A DNA stretch of 64,000 bases from Chaenocephalus aceratus. Taxonomy: Eukaryota; Chordata; Actinopteri; Perciformes; Channichthyidae. The position numbers and the translations under genes were made by a program. Below, piece by piece: positions 33,601 to 44,560 of this stretch; positions within the stretch are counted from its first letter, which is position 1, and every line of letters starts with the position of its first letter. The stretch spans positions 434,001 to 498,000 of the forward strand of contig JAMFTG010000044.1 in the NCBI GenBank assembly GCA_023974075.1, read 5' to 3'. The notes beneath the pieces were generated by a model that saw nothing but the letters and a program-made list of their open reading frames with translations, had not been told where the DNA came from and ran no database searches.

Positions 33601-33930
33601 CGCCTTCCGCGGAGGACCCACGTCGGTTGGGTCCTCCGCGGAACTCAAAGGCTGGGTCCTCAGGAGGATGCAGCCGCTGAATTGGGACACAGCTAGAGAG
33701 AGAGAGAGAGATATAACCCATATCCATAACACACTGAGTTCAAATACCCTAACTTCCCAGAGATTGAAGAGTATAACCTGGCCCTTACCTGAGGCGTGTC
33801 ACCGTCCTCCTCAATGTTCATAGGTTCATTTTAAATAATATATCAACCTTGACACAGCTTTCTGTAGATCTCAAGATACATGAAATCACTGATCCATTAT
33901 CAGTTATCCATAATAACTGACTGTACCTGT

Positions 33931-34550
33931 TAGCGCCAAGGCCAGTCTGCATCCCCGTAGTTGTACGTAATCTCTTCACCTGGGGAATATCTCTCAGGGC
34001 AAAGAGGCAGAGATGAGGCACCCCCCAACTTCGACACGTTTCATGTTGGAGTTCTTGTTGTCATCATTAACAAGCCTTCCCAAAGACTTGTCTTCAATCG
34101 ATGCATCAACACTTAAGGAAAAGAATATTAACATTAAGATTTCATGGTGCCTACTTAATTAAGGTAATAGTGTTGAGAATTTTAAGACACAGTTAAAAGA
34201 AAACCAGGAACCCTTGGAGAGAGACAGATGGGAGAGAGAGAGAGATGTACATTTTAAAGCATCGCTTGAAGGTTTTTAAAATAGGGGTTTTCTCAAGTTA
34301 AAGCTTACATCCTGAGCCTCTTGACAAATATTATTGCACCTGCAAATAAGGACGTACATCTTAATACTTACAGCCAACTGTTTCCTTTCCATTGGAAATC
34401 AAACAGGAACACACTTTCCGTTTCATTGTAGTCGGTCGGGTTGAAAAGATGATCCTGTTTGAAAATCTCCCCACGGTATTCAACAACACTTCCTCTTGGA
34501 AATCCCTCCAGAGCAAGCACACCTCGACCTTTGATGGAAGAAACATACAT
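33931..34550 (-). pseudogene. SET-domain methyltransferase (KMT5A-like) fragments
   Basis: Two exon-like blocks. At 34550-34368: GRGVLALEGFPRGSVVEYRG, the start of a SET domain, with a gap-free frame to WKGN. At 34113-33931: GRLVNDDNKNSNMKRVEV, then after a frame change PHLCLFALRDIP and YNYGDADWPWR in another frame. GRLVND, the LCLFA.RDI..GEE.TY.YG segment and the terminal WPW are typical of KMT5A (SETD8)-like proteins, which are multicopy in fish. The frame change and missing middle (including the NH.C region) show a dead copy. It lies directly upstream of the HARBI1-like fragments in the same orientation. Confidence 0.7.
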
Positions 34551-34654
34551 TACTGTATTTTATCCAAGAGAGCAGTCTGACATTATTTAAATGTGGAGTC
34601 TATTTAACAACAACAGTGTAATACATACATAGAGATGTTATTATTATTATAGAG

Positions 34655-35606
34655 CAGGGGTGGGGAACCTTTTTCCTCTCAAGGGCCATTTCAATGTTTT
34701 CAACATCCTCAGAGGGCCGTACAAATTATTGACCTCTGCTTAAAAATACTAAAATCACAGCCCACTCATTTCACCTTTCTTTGATGCTGTGCAAAGAAAA
34801 AGCAACCTCTGGATCCAGATATCTTACCATGACTCACGCATGCATGCAAATATATTTAGGCGTCCTCCCCCCCATGCTCCCCCTGGAGGATTTTTTTTTA
34901 AATGTTGAAGTTAAAAGCATCAATCTGGTGCACTTTGAGAGCAACATTAGTAGATCTATGGAAACATCTCAACACCAGATGAAACAGAACTGTAAGCAGA
35001 TTTACTTTTTCTTTATGGATATTTTACAAATCACTCCCCTTTCAAACTGTATTCTTGTTTATTAATAACAACTTTGTTTTACCGTCATATAGTATTTTAT
35101 ACCTGTTTACTTTATTCTCTATTATTCAACTATAGTGATCATATAAAGATGTGCCTTTACCTCACTGGTTGTAGAAAAAGCTTCTTATATTCGTTAGCAT
35201 AGCTAGCTAACCAGATGCTAATAACAACAAAGGTATTGACTGATCAGTGTGACAGATGAACAGATCGCCACTGGGCTTTCAACTGAAGACACAGCCACGC
35301 AGGAACTGCAGCATGTGTACGGCTCCTTATGGCTACTGCAATGTTTGGAAGTGCTGGAGCCACGTTCTGGTGCTCTCCGTCAGAACTACATCCCTGTCAG
35401 ACGAGACATATACCACGTGATGACACGTTGGGCTCGTGTTGTGTTCAAGGACCCTGACCGTGGCCAGGAAAAACAGGCACTCGCTTGTTTAATTATTTTG
35501 CGGTCTAGATTTCTTTAATTTTTTTCTTTTTTGCGTGTGTTTATAAATGACCTCGAGGGCCACACCAAATGGTCTCGCGGGCCGTATACGTATATCCCCA
35601 CCACTG
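34655..35606. mobile_element. hAT element with perfect 8-bp duplication TTATAGAG
   Basis: Left end CAGGGGTGGGGAACC, right end ..TCCCCACCACTG (imperfect inverted repeats). TTATAGAG is present at 34647-34654 and 35607-35614. Inside, 35249-35518 is an open frame (QELQHVYGSLWLLQCLEVLE .. LRQNYIPVRRDIYHVMTRWA) that I do not recognise. Its beginning and the preceding 230 bases recur inverted at 20525-20830. Confidence 0.85.
35249..35518 (+). CDS. Unrecognised 89-codon frame inside a hAT element
   Basis: Open from an ATG at 35249 to a stop at 35516-35518. Contains LWLLQCLEVLEPRSGALRQN and DIYHVMTRWARVV, with protein-like composition (Trp, Cys, balanced charges). It may be a host-derived exon captured by the hAT, because known hAT transposase motifs are absent. 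Only the first ~50 bases occur in the inverted copy at 20.5 kb, so conservation of the rest is untested. Confidence 0.3.
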   Translation: MTDEQIATGLSTEDTATQELQHVYGSLWLLQCLEVLEPRSGALRQNYIPVRRDIYHVMTRWARVVFKDPDRGQEKQALACLIILRSRFL

Positions 35607-35619
35607 TTATAGAGATACA

Positions 35620-36138
35620 GTATCGGACACCAACATGATTGTTGAGACGCACATGAAGAATTGAAATGTCGTGATTTACTGTGTATACAAGTGACTCTGT
35701 CCAAATCACTATTTTTCAATGCACTCAAATATGTTTTCATATAATGTAATAAGTAACCACACAAATATATTTCTCTATTTGAATAAATGTAGTAGAAATC
35801 CACAAATGCATCAAAAACATATTAAGATGCGTTTTCATTTATAAACAAACTGTTGAACCGGCATTTACAGACGGCGTGTATGAACTTCACTGCATGTGTG
35901 TGCACGTTCTTTTAGAGTGTTCTGACGTAGATGGATTCACAAATGTATGGATAGAAGAATGCTAAGAGAATTTCACCAAACGTTATTGATTGGCTGTGAA
36001 CAACTGACACGAGCACTGCTTCCATCGGTACATGTATAACATACACAAATGTAAAAACGTACCTTTATTCGGATTGAATGTATAATTGATTTATTTTAGC
36101 AACCCAGTTAAACTAGCATGGACAATTTCTTAGATGGT
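35620..36138. other. No recognised feature
   Basis: AT-rich spacer between the hAT and the solo LTR. Confidence 0.35.
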
Positions 36139-36143
36139 CATAT

Positions 36144-36584
36144 TGTCACAATCTGATGAAGGACCCAAATGCAGCACTTGAGAGACCAAGGAGTATTGGT
36201 AATGTACTTTAATGGTAGTTCCAGAGCAGAGGGATACCAAGCCGGATGAACCAGAGGACAGAAGGTGAGTCAGGGCCGGGCAGAGGGTCAGGCAGCAGGC
36301 GAGGCGGTCAACGTAGGTACAGGCAGGGTCAGACAGCAGGCAGGGCAGGATAGTCCAAGGACAGGCAGGTCGGGGACAGGCGGGGTCGGAACCGGGTAGG
36401 CAATCTGGTAACAAACGCGTGAAAGACTAGCATAAGGCAAAGTACGATCTGGCAGCGGGTGTGTGTCTGGTGAGGGTTTAAATGCTGGCAGTGAAGCTAT
36501 GGCTGCAGAAGAGAAAGAGAGTGAGCTAACACGTGGGTGTGGTTAACGGGAAACTACTGGTGAATGATGGAGCAGACTGTGACA
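36144..36584. mobile_element. Solo LTR with 5-bp target duplication CATAT
   Basis: Begins TGTCACAATCTG and ends AGACTGTGACA: TGTCACA/TGTGACA inverted termini. CATAT directly flanks both sides (36139-36143 and 36585-36589). 441 bp, no coding, internal 'caggcaggtcgggg'-like purine-rich repeats. Structure is that of a Gypsy-type solo LTR. Confidence 0.85.
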
Positions 36585-36598
36585 CATATGCTAGGATA

Positions 36599-36815
36599 CA
36601 GTGGCCTGGCCATTCAGGGCTTCAGCCCCTAAGATGTTTTATTTACCCCCGGACAATTATCTCTCAATAATATTATCCATTAACCAAGCTTTAACTGAAC
36701 CAGATGACACTAAAGAGGAAGGCAGAGTTGTAATGTCCTGTCTTCAGTGAATGCAACAGGCAAGACACCAAGACCAATCAGACAGTTGCATGGAAATAAA
36801 TAACTGGTCTGGCGA
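36599..36815 (+). mobile_element. Fragment of ZMYM1-like hAT 5' region
   Basis: 'cagtggcctggcc..ttcagcccc' followed by blocks shared with 5780-5935 ('cggacaa..ctctcaataat', 'gaccaatc..agagttgcatggaaataaa'). No coding remains. Confidence 0.5.
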
Positions 36816-36854
36816 AGTAAGCGTTTTACACATTTATTTCATGATCCCATAGAG

Positions 36855-37805
36855 CAGGGGTGGCCAACCCGCGGCTCTCGAGCCGCATGCGGCTCTTCAG
36901 TTCATATCGAATTGTATATGTGTGAGTTTGAGACATTCACTCCTGACTATTGTTGCACGGTGTACCGATACTTGAAGGGTACCGCGATACCCTGCCGTTA
37001 AAAACGTTACGATTCCTCAGTTTCATTAGTATCGGTACTTTAAGAATGACGGGGGAAAGTACTCCGGTGAGAAAGCGCCGTTTAATAAGAGCTGTGTGTG
37101 CTCCGTGCCTGCAGTCGCTCCCTCTCAAGCACGCTCAAGTGCCTCCCCTCTCTCGTGCACGCTCTAGCTGCCAGAGCATGTGAGAAAACGAGAAGCATGG
37201 CTGCAAGTGGGAGTGCAACTGCCGCTGCGCCTCGGCTTGTTGACAAAAAAGACACCAGAAGGGAAATTTGGAAGTATTTGAGCGATATCTCTGACAGTGA
37301 GGGCAAGCCTACGGACACCACGAGGCCCGTCTGTGAGAACTGTATTAATTTGATTTAATACGAATTCTTGTCATTTATTTTATTTATTGTTCTCATTGTT
37401 TAAAAGTTTGTGTTATGGTTATGGTGTGACATAAAGCACAATAATTATCGAAAAATAATCGGAATCGCAATTCTTGACTTGGTATCGAAACCAAAATGTT
37501 GGTATCGTGACAACACTAGCTACTCCTGACAGTTCAACCTGATATTTAGTAGGTCTGTTCAGTACTGAATGCTGATAATTCTGACGTCATTTGGCCGGTC
37601 AAAGTTGCTTGGGCTCGGATAAAATCGCTCCGTTACTTTCGTCCCGGCTCTCCCTACGTGTGTGTGGTGTCAGGTGTCAGTATATCTAATTGTGATGTGG
37701 CCCAAGAGCCAATCACAATAATACCTGCGATGCAGTGAACCAATCACCTTTGAGGGGGGGGAAACCTATCGTTGATTAAACACTATCCAGTGTTTCCCCT
37801 ACCAT
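36855..37805 (+). mobile_element. BED-finger hAT, truncated copy
   Basis: Left end CAGGGGTGGCCAACCCGCGG at 36855-36874 matches the end at 17351-17370. The body holds the BED-like first exon and then a stretch shared (inverted) with 5264-5705. The right terminus is not identified. Three copies of this family occur in the window and each carries different later insertions. Confidence 0.75.
37197..37358 (+). pseudogene. BED-finger first exon (hAT), copy at 37 kb
   Basis: MAASGSATAAAPRLVDKKDT then WKYLSDISDSEGKPTDTTR, PVCENC and stop. The first cysteine pair of a BED zinc finger is present and the histidines are absent. It is nearly identical in residues to 15714-15875, which argues that the short form was already fixed in the mobile copy. 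Confidence 0.75.
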
Positions 37806-38530
37806 ATGGTCGCTTAGCAATGCTAAGCCACGTCTGCCTCATGACAAGCATCCGCAAAAGAGCAGCACCGCACAAGCTAAAAAACACTTGCATTTGTACG
37901 CCCCTTATCCCTGCATTAAACGTTACATCAGTTAAATTGAATAGTCATACAACACTGCATAACACCTGATAGATCCAGAGCTTTTTTAATTTGCTCCAGT
38001 TGTTAACTTACACGGTAGCAAATAGGAGATAGGCCTACCTAACTTTGGCGGAGAAATAATTAAGATAAAGTCAAAAGAAACTTGTCAGCTCACCTATTCA
38101 AATGAGTTTTCTGTCATTACACACGACTGGATGAAACTCATCGTTAGCCTAATAGCATAAAGTCATGTTTGAATGTTTTTGGAAAACAAGAAAAAACACA
38201 ATTGTTAGCGAGCACATTGGTATTTTTGATTGATTTTGTAACAGTAAGTTCAACCAGATGTGTGAACACATTTGCAACAAAAAAAATACACAACATCAAT
38301 TGCATAACAAATAAATATGACCTGGGCAGAATGTGCCATGACTTTTTTTACACATGAATACAAACATAACATAGAAAAGTAGTTTTACTTTCCTAAATAT
38401 AACCAAGTTGTGTTACCTGTCTAACCTTAACCAAGTCCTACTCAGGTGCTGTGTAAACTCGTTTTCTATTGACGAGGGAGGTTGTCGTAGTACTGGTGGG
38501 CCACTCTTGGTAGTACTGGTTTCATTGCCT
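37806..38530. other. No recognised feature
   Basis: AT-rich spacer. No splice-framed coding. Confidence 0.35.
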
Positions 38531-38535
38531 GCAAG

Positions 38536-39160
38536 TCATTGTATTTCCTGAGAGGAATCCGCCAGCACAAACCGTTTGTATCCCCACTTTGTTGGCTTGT
38601 CCTTCATGTACTGCTTCGTGCTGATGCGGGCCTTGGAAGCAACCATCCTTTCATCTATGGACATCTTCTGATAGGGCCGGAAATGTGCTTTGCTGGCAGC
38701 AATGATGTCAGTGTACAGGGGCTTGATTTTGAAAAGTCTGTCGTACTCGTCTTCTGGAGGGTTGCTCAGGTGCAAAGACCACATGATGGCTTCAAAGCGT
38801 TGCCGGGACATCCTATCAGTTGGGAATGAGAAGTAGTACGGCCATTTCTTCCTCCAGTAGTCCGATCGTTGGTGAACGTGGACGAGGCCTGTGAAAGTGA
38901 TAATGGCCAGGAAAGTGTAAAAATCCCTCGCAGTCAGCACTTTCCAAAGATATTTCTTTCCTGCCTGTAATCTCCTCAGGGCGTGGGCGTTCGTGTTCAA
39001 TGATTATATTAACCACGGCAGTGCTAAAAAAAGCCTGAACATGGAGAGGGGAGACCTTGCTGCAGTGCCGTCAACGGTTGGGCCTGGGATCCTGGCTGGT
39101 ATGAACCTCAATGGCTCTGGTCTTCGGTCTTTCTCCTCTCTGTTGTGCCACCTGAGTTCT
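38536..39160 (-). pseudogene. piggyBac transposase N-terminal half (PGBD-like), broken
   Basis: The minus strand shows, from 39100 downwards, PARIPGPTVDG..SPLSMFRLFFS, the usual N-terminal block of PGBD-type DDE transposases. After a frame change near 39000 come LTARDFYTFLAIITFTGLVH, RFEAIMWSLHLSNP and SIDERMVASKARISTKQYMK with KPTKWGYKRFVLADSS. SIDE/DER..K.R....QY...KP.KWG.K marks the second catalytic region. The frame stops at 38536 and the C-terminal half is absent. It could have mobilised TTAA MITEs in the past, but its ends do not show that. Confidence 0.82.
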
Positions 39161-39194
39161 TCACATCACTAAACGGCTACTTCTCTCTGTACCT

Positions 39195-40259
39195 TTAGGC
39201 CAAAGCGGCAATTGATGTCCTCATAAATGTGACATTTGAGGATTCATGTCCATCAATCTCATATACTGGCTGTTGGAGAAACGCCCAGGTGGGGAGACAC
39301 TGCTTCGTGTAATCGATGTCTAACACAAAGAAAGCCTTAAAACAAAGATCGACTGCACCCTGCAAAGTGTCCGTTTCAATGGCGTTGTCTGACACAATGG
39401 TGAAGGTCTGGCATGTTGTCATGTCCTCACCAAGACACAAGATGTGCGGGAAGGGTTGAGGTCTCTCTGCCGTCTGTAGGTACTGTACCATGTTGGTCCC
39501 CACCTGTTAAGTACACAGCAGTTACTTGCAATATAACCTGCCATTTAAGTTAAGCATCTTTTTGATTGAGTATGAAAATGCTAGTATATAAACACAGAAA
39601 CACCCACCATTATTGAAGTAGAAAAACAAAAGTAAAACGTACTGGTTGGATATTAATGAAGGACTTGCGGGACTCCTCTACGGTGGGTCTGTGGACTTCT
39701 CCTCCAATCTTGCAGACCGATGGAGGAAGCAGAATCGGCAGGACTTTCAAAGCTCAGTCTACGCAATATAAGAACAATACATATCAACATCAACATTTAA
39801 ACAGTATATAAAGATTGATATTTCTGAAGCAATATTGACTTTTCTGCCATGGTGTTGAACGGTAAGAACAAGGCGTGAATTGTATAGCCTATTATAATCC
39901 CAGGAAGTGTTGTGACATCTTATCAGAATCTGAATCTTTATTGTCACATCACAGATTTACAAAGAGTGGGTGAAGTTTGTTTTTGTGCAAGCTCCATCGT
40001 TTTGATTGTTTCCAGAAAGAGAAAGAAAAGGAAGGGGGGAGCAGGAATCAAAGAAAGACAACAAGGTATCTAATGAAGTGGTTCACAAACTTGTTGTATT
40101 TATGTATTTGTCCACAGACTCCCATCCGAAGACATGTTGTGCAAGGGACCCCATACGAGATGATTGTTAAAATATTTAAACAAGTGCAGACCCACAAGCT
40201 CACAACGAGTCTCATTGGGACGCAATGCAAGCATGTAGATCTGCTATGTTCAAAGAACC

Positions 40260-40297
<38 letters not shown>

Positions 40298-40455
40298 ATA
40301 GTAAGAAATAGCTTACCTGGCGTCATGTCATCAAACACCAAGGGCAGTTCTCCCTCTCGCTGGGCATATGCAAGGGTTCGGTCACTCGTAGGAGCCCAGT
40401 TCTGAAACCGTGTTCCCACTGCCTCTGGACGAAGCTGCTGGAAGTCTTGTGATGT
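39195..40455 (-). CDS. 3' exons of an unrecognised multi-exon gene
   Basis: Minus-strand exons: 40455-40317 (SQDFQQLRPEAVGTRFQNWA .. VFDDMTP, donor CCAG|GTAAGC); about 39750-39643 (ILLPPSVCKIGGEVHRPTVE .. INIQP, donor CCA|GTACGT); and 39503-39195 (acceptor TTAACAG, VGTNMVQYLQTAERPQPFPH .. FFVLDIDYTKQCLPTWAFLQ, stop TAA). The last two join in frame (phase 0) across good splice sites. Similar FF..D..Y....L...FLQ endings occur in uncharacterised multicopy fish proteins, but I cannot name this family. Further exon-like pieces lie upstream at 41.3-45.3 kb. It may be a gene or a decaying family member. Confidence 0.5.
40261..40294. repeat. (GT)n microsatellite in intron
   Basis: Uninterrupted GT tract 20 bases from a predicted splice donor. 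Confidence 0.95.
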
Positions 40456-40637
40456 CTGATACATTTTGAAAAACAATAGAACAGTGTTTAAAGAAATGAT
40501 ATGGGCTTGTAGGAAAAGGGTTAGGGGACAGTTTGACAGCCAGTGCCACTTCAACAGGTACATTATTACAAAGTATATACTGTAGGGTCTAAGTGGTTAA
40601 ACATAAACGTGTAGTGCATTGCAGAGTATCAGTCAAA

Positions 40638-41138
40638 TGGTCACGATCTGTCTGTGTTGTGTCTTGTCTTGATCTGTCTTTGGTTTCCTGTTTTATTTTG
40701 AAAAGTGTTCACCCCCCCCCCCCCGTCTTGTCTGTTGCTTCCTGTCTCTGTGTTCCCTCCTGATAACCCGATTGTGTTCACCTGGTGCCTCTGTGTTTTC
40801 TCCTCCCTCCTCACCTGTGTCTTGTCTTCCTTCCTGTGTCTGATTGTGTTCACCTGTTGCCCTTGTGTTTCTGCCTTCCCTCCCTGTGTCTTGCCCTGTG
40901 ATTTAGTCTCGTCTTCCCCTGTGTTCCTTGTCGGTTCCTTGTCTTTCATGTCACCCTCCATGTTTGTCACTGTCGGTTTTTGTCTGGATGCTACCTTGTG
41001 CTACCTGTTTATGGATTCATGGTTTTGTTTTTCATTGTCAACAACTTTTTGTAATTAAAGCTCTCCTTTTGTTACACTTTGAAACCCGCTTTTCCTCAAT
41101 CTGCATTTGGGTCCTGCCTTACCTCAAATCCTAACACA
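40638..41138 (+). mobile_element. LTR-like repeat, full copy
   Basis: Runs from TGGTCACGATCTG to ..AATCCTAACACA with TAATTAAAG as a likely polyadenylation region at 41050-41060. Contains C-run 40711-40724 and 'gttcacctg(g/t)tgcc' imperfect repeats. A 3' part recurs at 43193-43409. Confidence 0.55.
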
Positions 41139-41304
41139 GAGTATTGTTGTTGAAGGTGTGTGATAGCCAGTGTTGGACAGCAACATCGGACATCTACTGA
41201 CATTTCTTATCTCATCTGTTTGAAAGTGTTCACAGAATAATTCATATGCGGCCCACTCACGTTTCACCATTGGTTTCCAGCAGGAGAGATACAGGTCGTC
41301 TTAC

Positions 41305-41402
41305 AAGTTGCTTTCTCTGCTTGCTGATGATGGAGCGCTTTTCTTCTAAACTCTGTACTATTCTTTCCCCCGAGTAGTGCCTTGAAGAATCTGGAGAGCT
41401 GC
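41305..41402 (-). other. Exon-like segment in duplication, copy A
   Basis: The minus strand has acceptor TATAG and donor CTT|GTAAGA around SSPDSSRHYSGERIVQSLEE. An alternative acceptor four bases later gives LSRFFKALLGGKNSTEFRRK. The first reading does not keep frame with the exon at 41840-41739, the second does. The copy-B counterpart is at 44780-44882. Confidence 0.4.
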
Positions 41403-41738
41403 CTATAAAACATAGAATGAATCACAATGAAAAACTTTGTGAGGACATTCTTTCCTCAAATGTTTAGGTTGGTTGGTTCAGGATGTGTAGCGCCCCCCCC
41501 CCCCGTCCAGTTATTACACTGGCCAGAGGCGCAGTGCGCAGAGAGAGGAAAGACAGAACTCAAGTCACAACAGGAGGGAGTAGAAACTAAACACACCCCA
41601 CGAACACAACAACAGCAAGTGAGCCTAGGAGTATGTTCTAGTTCAAACATCTCGTTAAATTAACAACTCGTTGAATAAATTAAAATCCAGTATCATTAGG
41701 ATTGCATTTTCACTTGGATTTCTTTAGTCAATACTTAC

Positions 41739-41840
41739 AAATGATGGCTGCAGGTTCAAAGTCTCAGTCAGGAGATTACTTGATGTGGATTCCTCCATTG
41801 AAGCGTCTGGAGAACTTGGTGCGTTAGTGGCAATGGCCGT
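41739..41840 (-). other. Exon-like segment in duplication, copy A
   Basis: 102 nt, 34 codons without stop on the minus strand (APSSPDASMEESTSSNLLTE), bounded by TTCTCCACAG and TTT|GTAAGT. Copy B at 45324-45223 keeps both splice sites and the frame with a single replacement. Strong splice signals in both copies suggest exon duplication in the gene ending at 39195. Confidence 0.5.
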
Positions 41841-42375
41841 CTGTGGAGAATCGGTGAAGGGACGAAGACTTCTTAAAACATATCGATGATGTCAACTTCA
41901 GACGGGATCAGGCAATGCCATCACACATGTCCCAAATCAGTCCTACCCATATGTGAGCAGCGAATCATCAGCACAGCTGGACCGATACGTGGGAAACTGC
42001 ACACACACTCCCAGGAGGCTAGGAAGAACCTCTGCCCCACGCTTTTCAAATCGCCTCAAGGTGGCAACAGCCCACTTCCATGTGTTGCCCATAACTCTTG
42101 AACCCTTGGTCGTACCGGCTCAAGACTCAACTCCCCATATACGTCATGATCATTTGTGCTGGACTAGGTTTTCCACCAGTGTGCATTTTCTCCAAAACAC
42201 ACTTTGCTGCTACTTCTACAGATTCTGAACAAAACTCATACACATGGTACACGTCTCTGCAGCCATGTGGTCATCTTTTTCGTCCATTGGGCCCCCCTCA
42301 GAAAATAACTGGCCCCCCCGTCACATTGGTCTAGAACCACCACTGTTTGAAGTCAAATATGAAGTGCTTTATAAA

Positions 42376-42549
<174 letters not shown>

Positions 42550-42968
42550 TCTTTTTTGATAATGCTTATAGTTAGACCGAGGATGAAAAACAAGAAGAAG
42601 AGATTGTTTCTTGGCCCAGACAGTGGAAATCATATTCTGGTAACACTGTTATAGTTTTGATGTCTTCAGTATAAATCTACAAAGTAGAAAACATTTAAAT
42701 AAATAAAAAACTTCGAATGAGAAGGTGTGGCTAAACTTCTGACTCGTAGTGTAAATCCGGAATGAGCTGTAGCAACATACGAGTGATAGAGTATGTCTTA
42801 GTTCACCGATGTATCACATATGGGCCGAACCAAAGGAGAACACATATACAGAGGTCTTTATGGATGACTAATATATATTATATACTATATATATTATTTT
42901 TCAAGCAAACATTACAACATGCTAAACCTGAATCATATGGATCTCAATGCCTGAGTGTGTTGGGGCTT

Positions 42969-43126
<158 letters not shown>

Positions 43127-43192
43127 CTTCTACCATCAGGTCTAGCAGATGTTGAGCTGATGGTGAAGATGACTGTCACCCAGCATGATACT

Positions 43193-43409
43193 TGTCGGTT
43201 CATTGTCTTTCCTGTCACCCTCCATGTTTGTCACTGTCGGGTTTTGTCTGGATGCTACCTTGTGCTACCTGTTTATGGATTCATGGTTTTGTTTTGTTTT
43301 CTCATTGTCAACAACTTTTTGTAATTAAAGCTCGCCTTTTGTTGCACTTTGAAACCCACTTTTCCTCAATCTGCATTTGGGCCCTGCCTTACCTCAAATC
43401 CTAACACAC
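43193..43409 (+). mobile_element. LTR-like repeat, 3' part
   Basis: Near-identical to 40929-41135 (from 'ttgtcggttc' to 'aaatcctaacaca'). Together with the full copy it brackets segmental copy A, so exchange between the two LTRs may have produced the duplication. Confidence 0.75.
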
Positions 43410-43479
43410 AGAGCATCATTCAAAGAGACAAAACCGCAATAGCAACATAATGTCTTGCCATGCCAGGATTGTCTAAAAG

Positions 43480-43640
43480 CCTAGGGAACTCAGTCAAGGT
43501 TTCCGGGAGGCTTTTCGATCCACTTGCCTCTAAGTAGAGCTGTTTGATTCATGTAGTCCTCAACTTGGGACTCTGGATACCTATCGACCTTCATCCATTC
43601 AACCAGTTCTAGAAGTGTTTCAGGAGGCACATCAGATTCT
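43480..43640 (-). other. Exon-like segment, minus strand
   Basis: After acceptor-like ATTCAACAG the minus strand reads ESDVPPETLLELVEWMKVDR, YPESQVEDYMNQTALLRGKW and a stop. Protein-like composition, unrecognised. It may belong to the 39-45 kb locus. Confidence 0.35.
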
Positions 43641-43714
43641 GTTGAATGATAAGTACAGAGGTCCTCAGGTTCATTATAGCTGATTTCAAACAGCTGGGGT
43701 TCTGGCCTACTTCA

Positions 43715-43990
43715 AATTCAAATTCAAAAGCTTTTATTGTCATTGTACATATATACAACGAGATTCATGGTTGCTGCTCCAGCGAGTGCTTTAAAAACAG
43801 ACATATTAAACACAAAATAAAAGGTCTGACAGTTACGACCAGCAAGTAGTGCACACAGCTTCGGATCGTCAAGTAGATGACCAGGATTAATAAATAAATA
43901 AATAGATGAATAAAATAGAATTATGATAAAATATATATATATGATAAATATTACAGTATACATAAAAACAGACCAGGATTATTGCACAGT
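43715..43990 (-). mobile_element. Rex1-like LINE 3' end
   Basis: 'aaagcttttattgtcattgtacatatatacaacgag' read on plus is the complement of a common fish LINE 3' end. No coding is left. Similar short ends occur at 39905-39965 and 55380-55440. Confidence 0.5.
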
Positions 43991-44389
43991 GGGGATGTGG
44001 GGAGTTATTTTTGTGTGTTAATGTCCTAATGGCCATGGGAAGAACTTGGAGAGTGTGTGAGAAGTCGCCAATCGGTCCAGCGCTGCCTGAGACTAGCTTT
44101 TAGAAGATGGATGGACAGAAGAGTCTTGGCACCGACAATATAATCCATTTGTCCATTCTAGGCTGGCGGGGATAATTAACATTGGTTATTAGTATGACCT
44201 GGTGTACTCGGGACGGTCTGTTCCTCCTCTTGGTGGCGTGGTCGTTTCAGCATTCTCATGCGCTTCCTGACGTCAGCAGGTTTGTGATTTCGGCCAGGTG
44301 TGTCCCGAGCTCCCTGTGAAAGAGAACATTAGGTTCAGATTAAATTGGCCTGGCGTAAACCATGAAGACGGTTACATGGGAGTGTTCTC

Positions 44390-44560
44390 CTTTATGTGTT
44401 GACTGGTTAACTCACATAGCCACTGCCTGTACCACCCAACAGGCAATTCATACATCAATGCCACGGCAAGGGCTTTCTTTGCGTCTGGATGGCCTGTTAA
44501 AATAGACGGTAGACGTTTGTCAAAGAACGATGAGACCGTAATCATTGTTACAAATATATG
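44390..44560 (-). other. Exon-like segment, minus strand
   Basis: Frame with SSFFDKRLPSILTGHPDAKK, ALAVALMYELPVGWYRQWLC. Unrecognised, bounded by plausible but weak splice signals. Confidence 0.3.
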
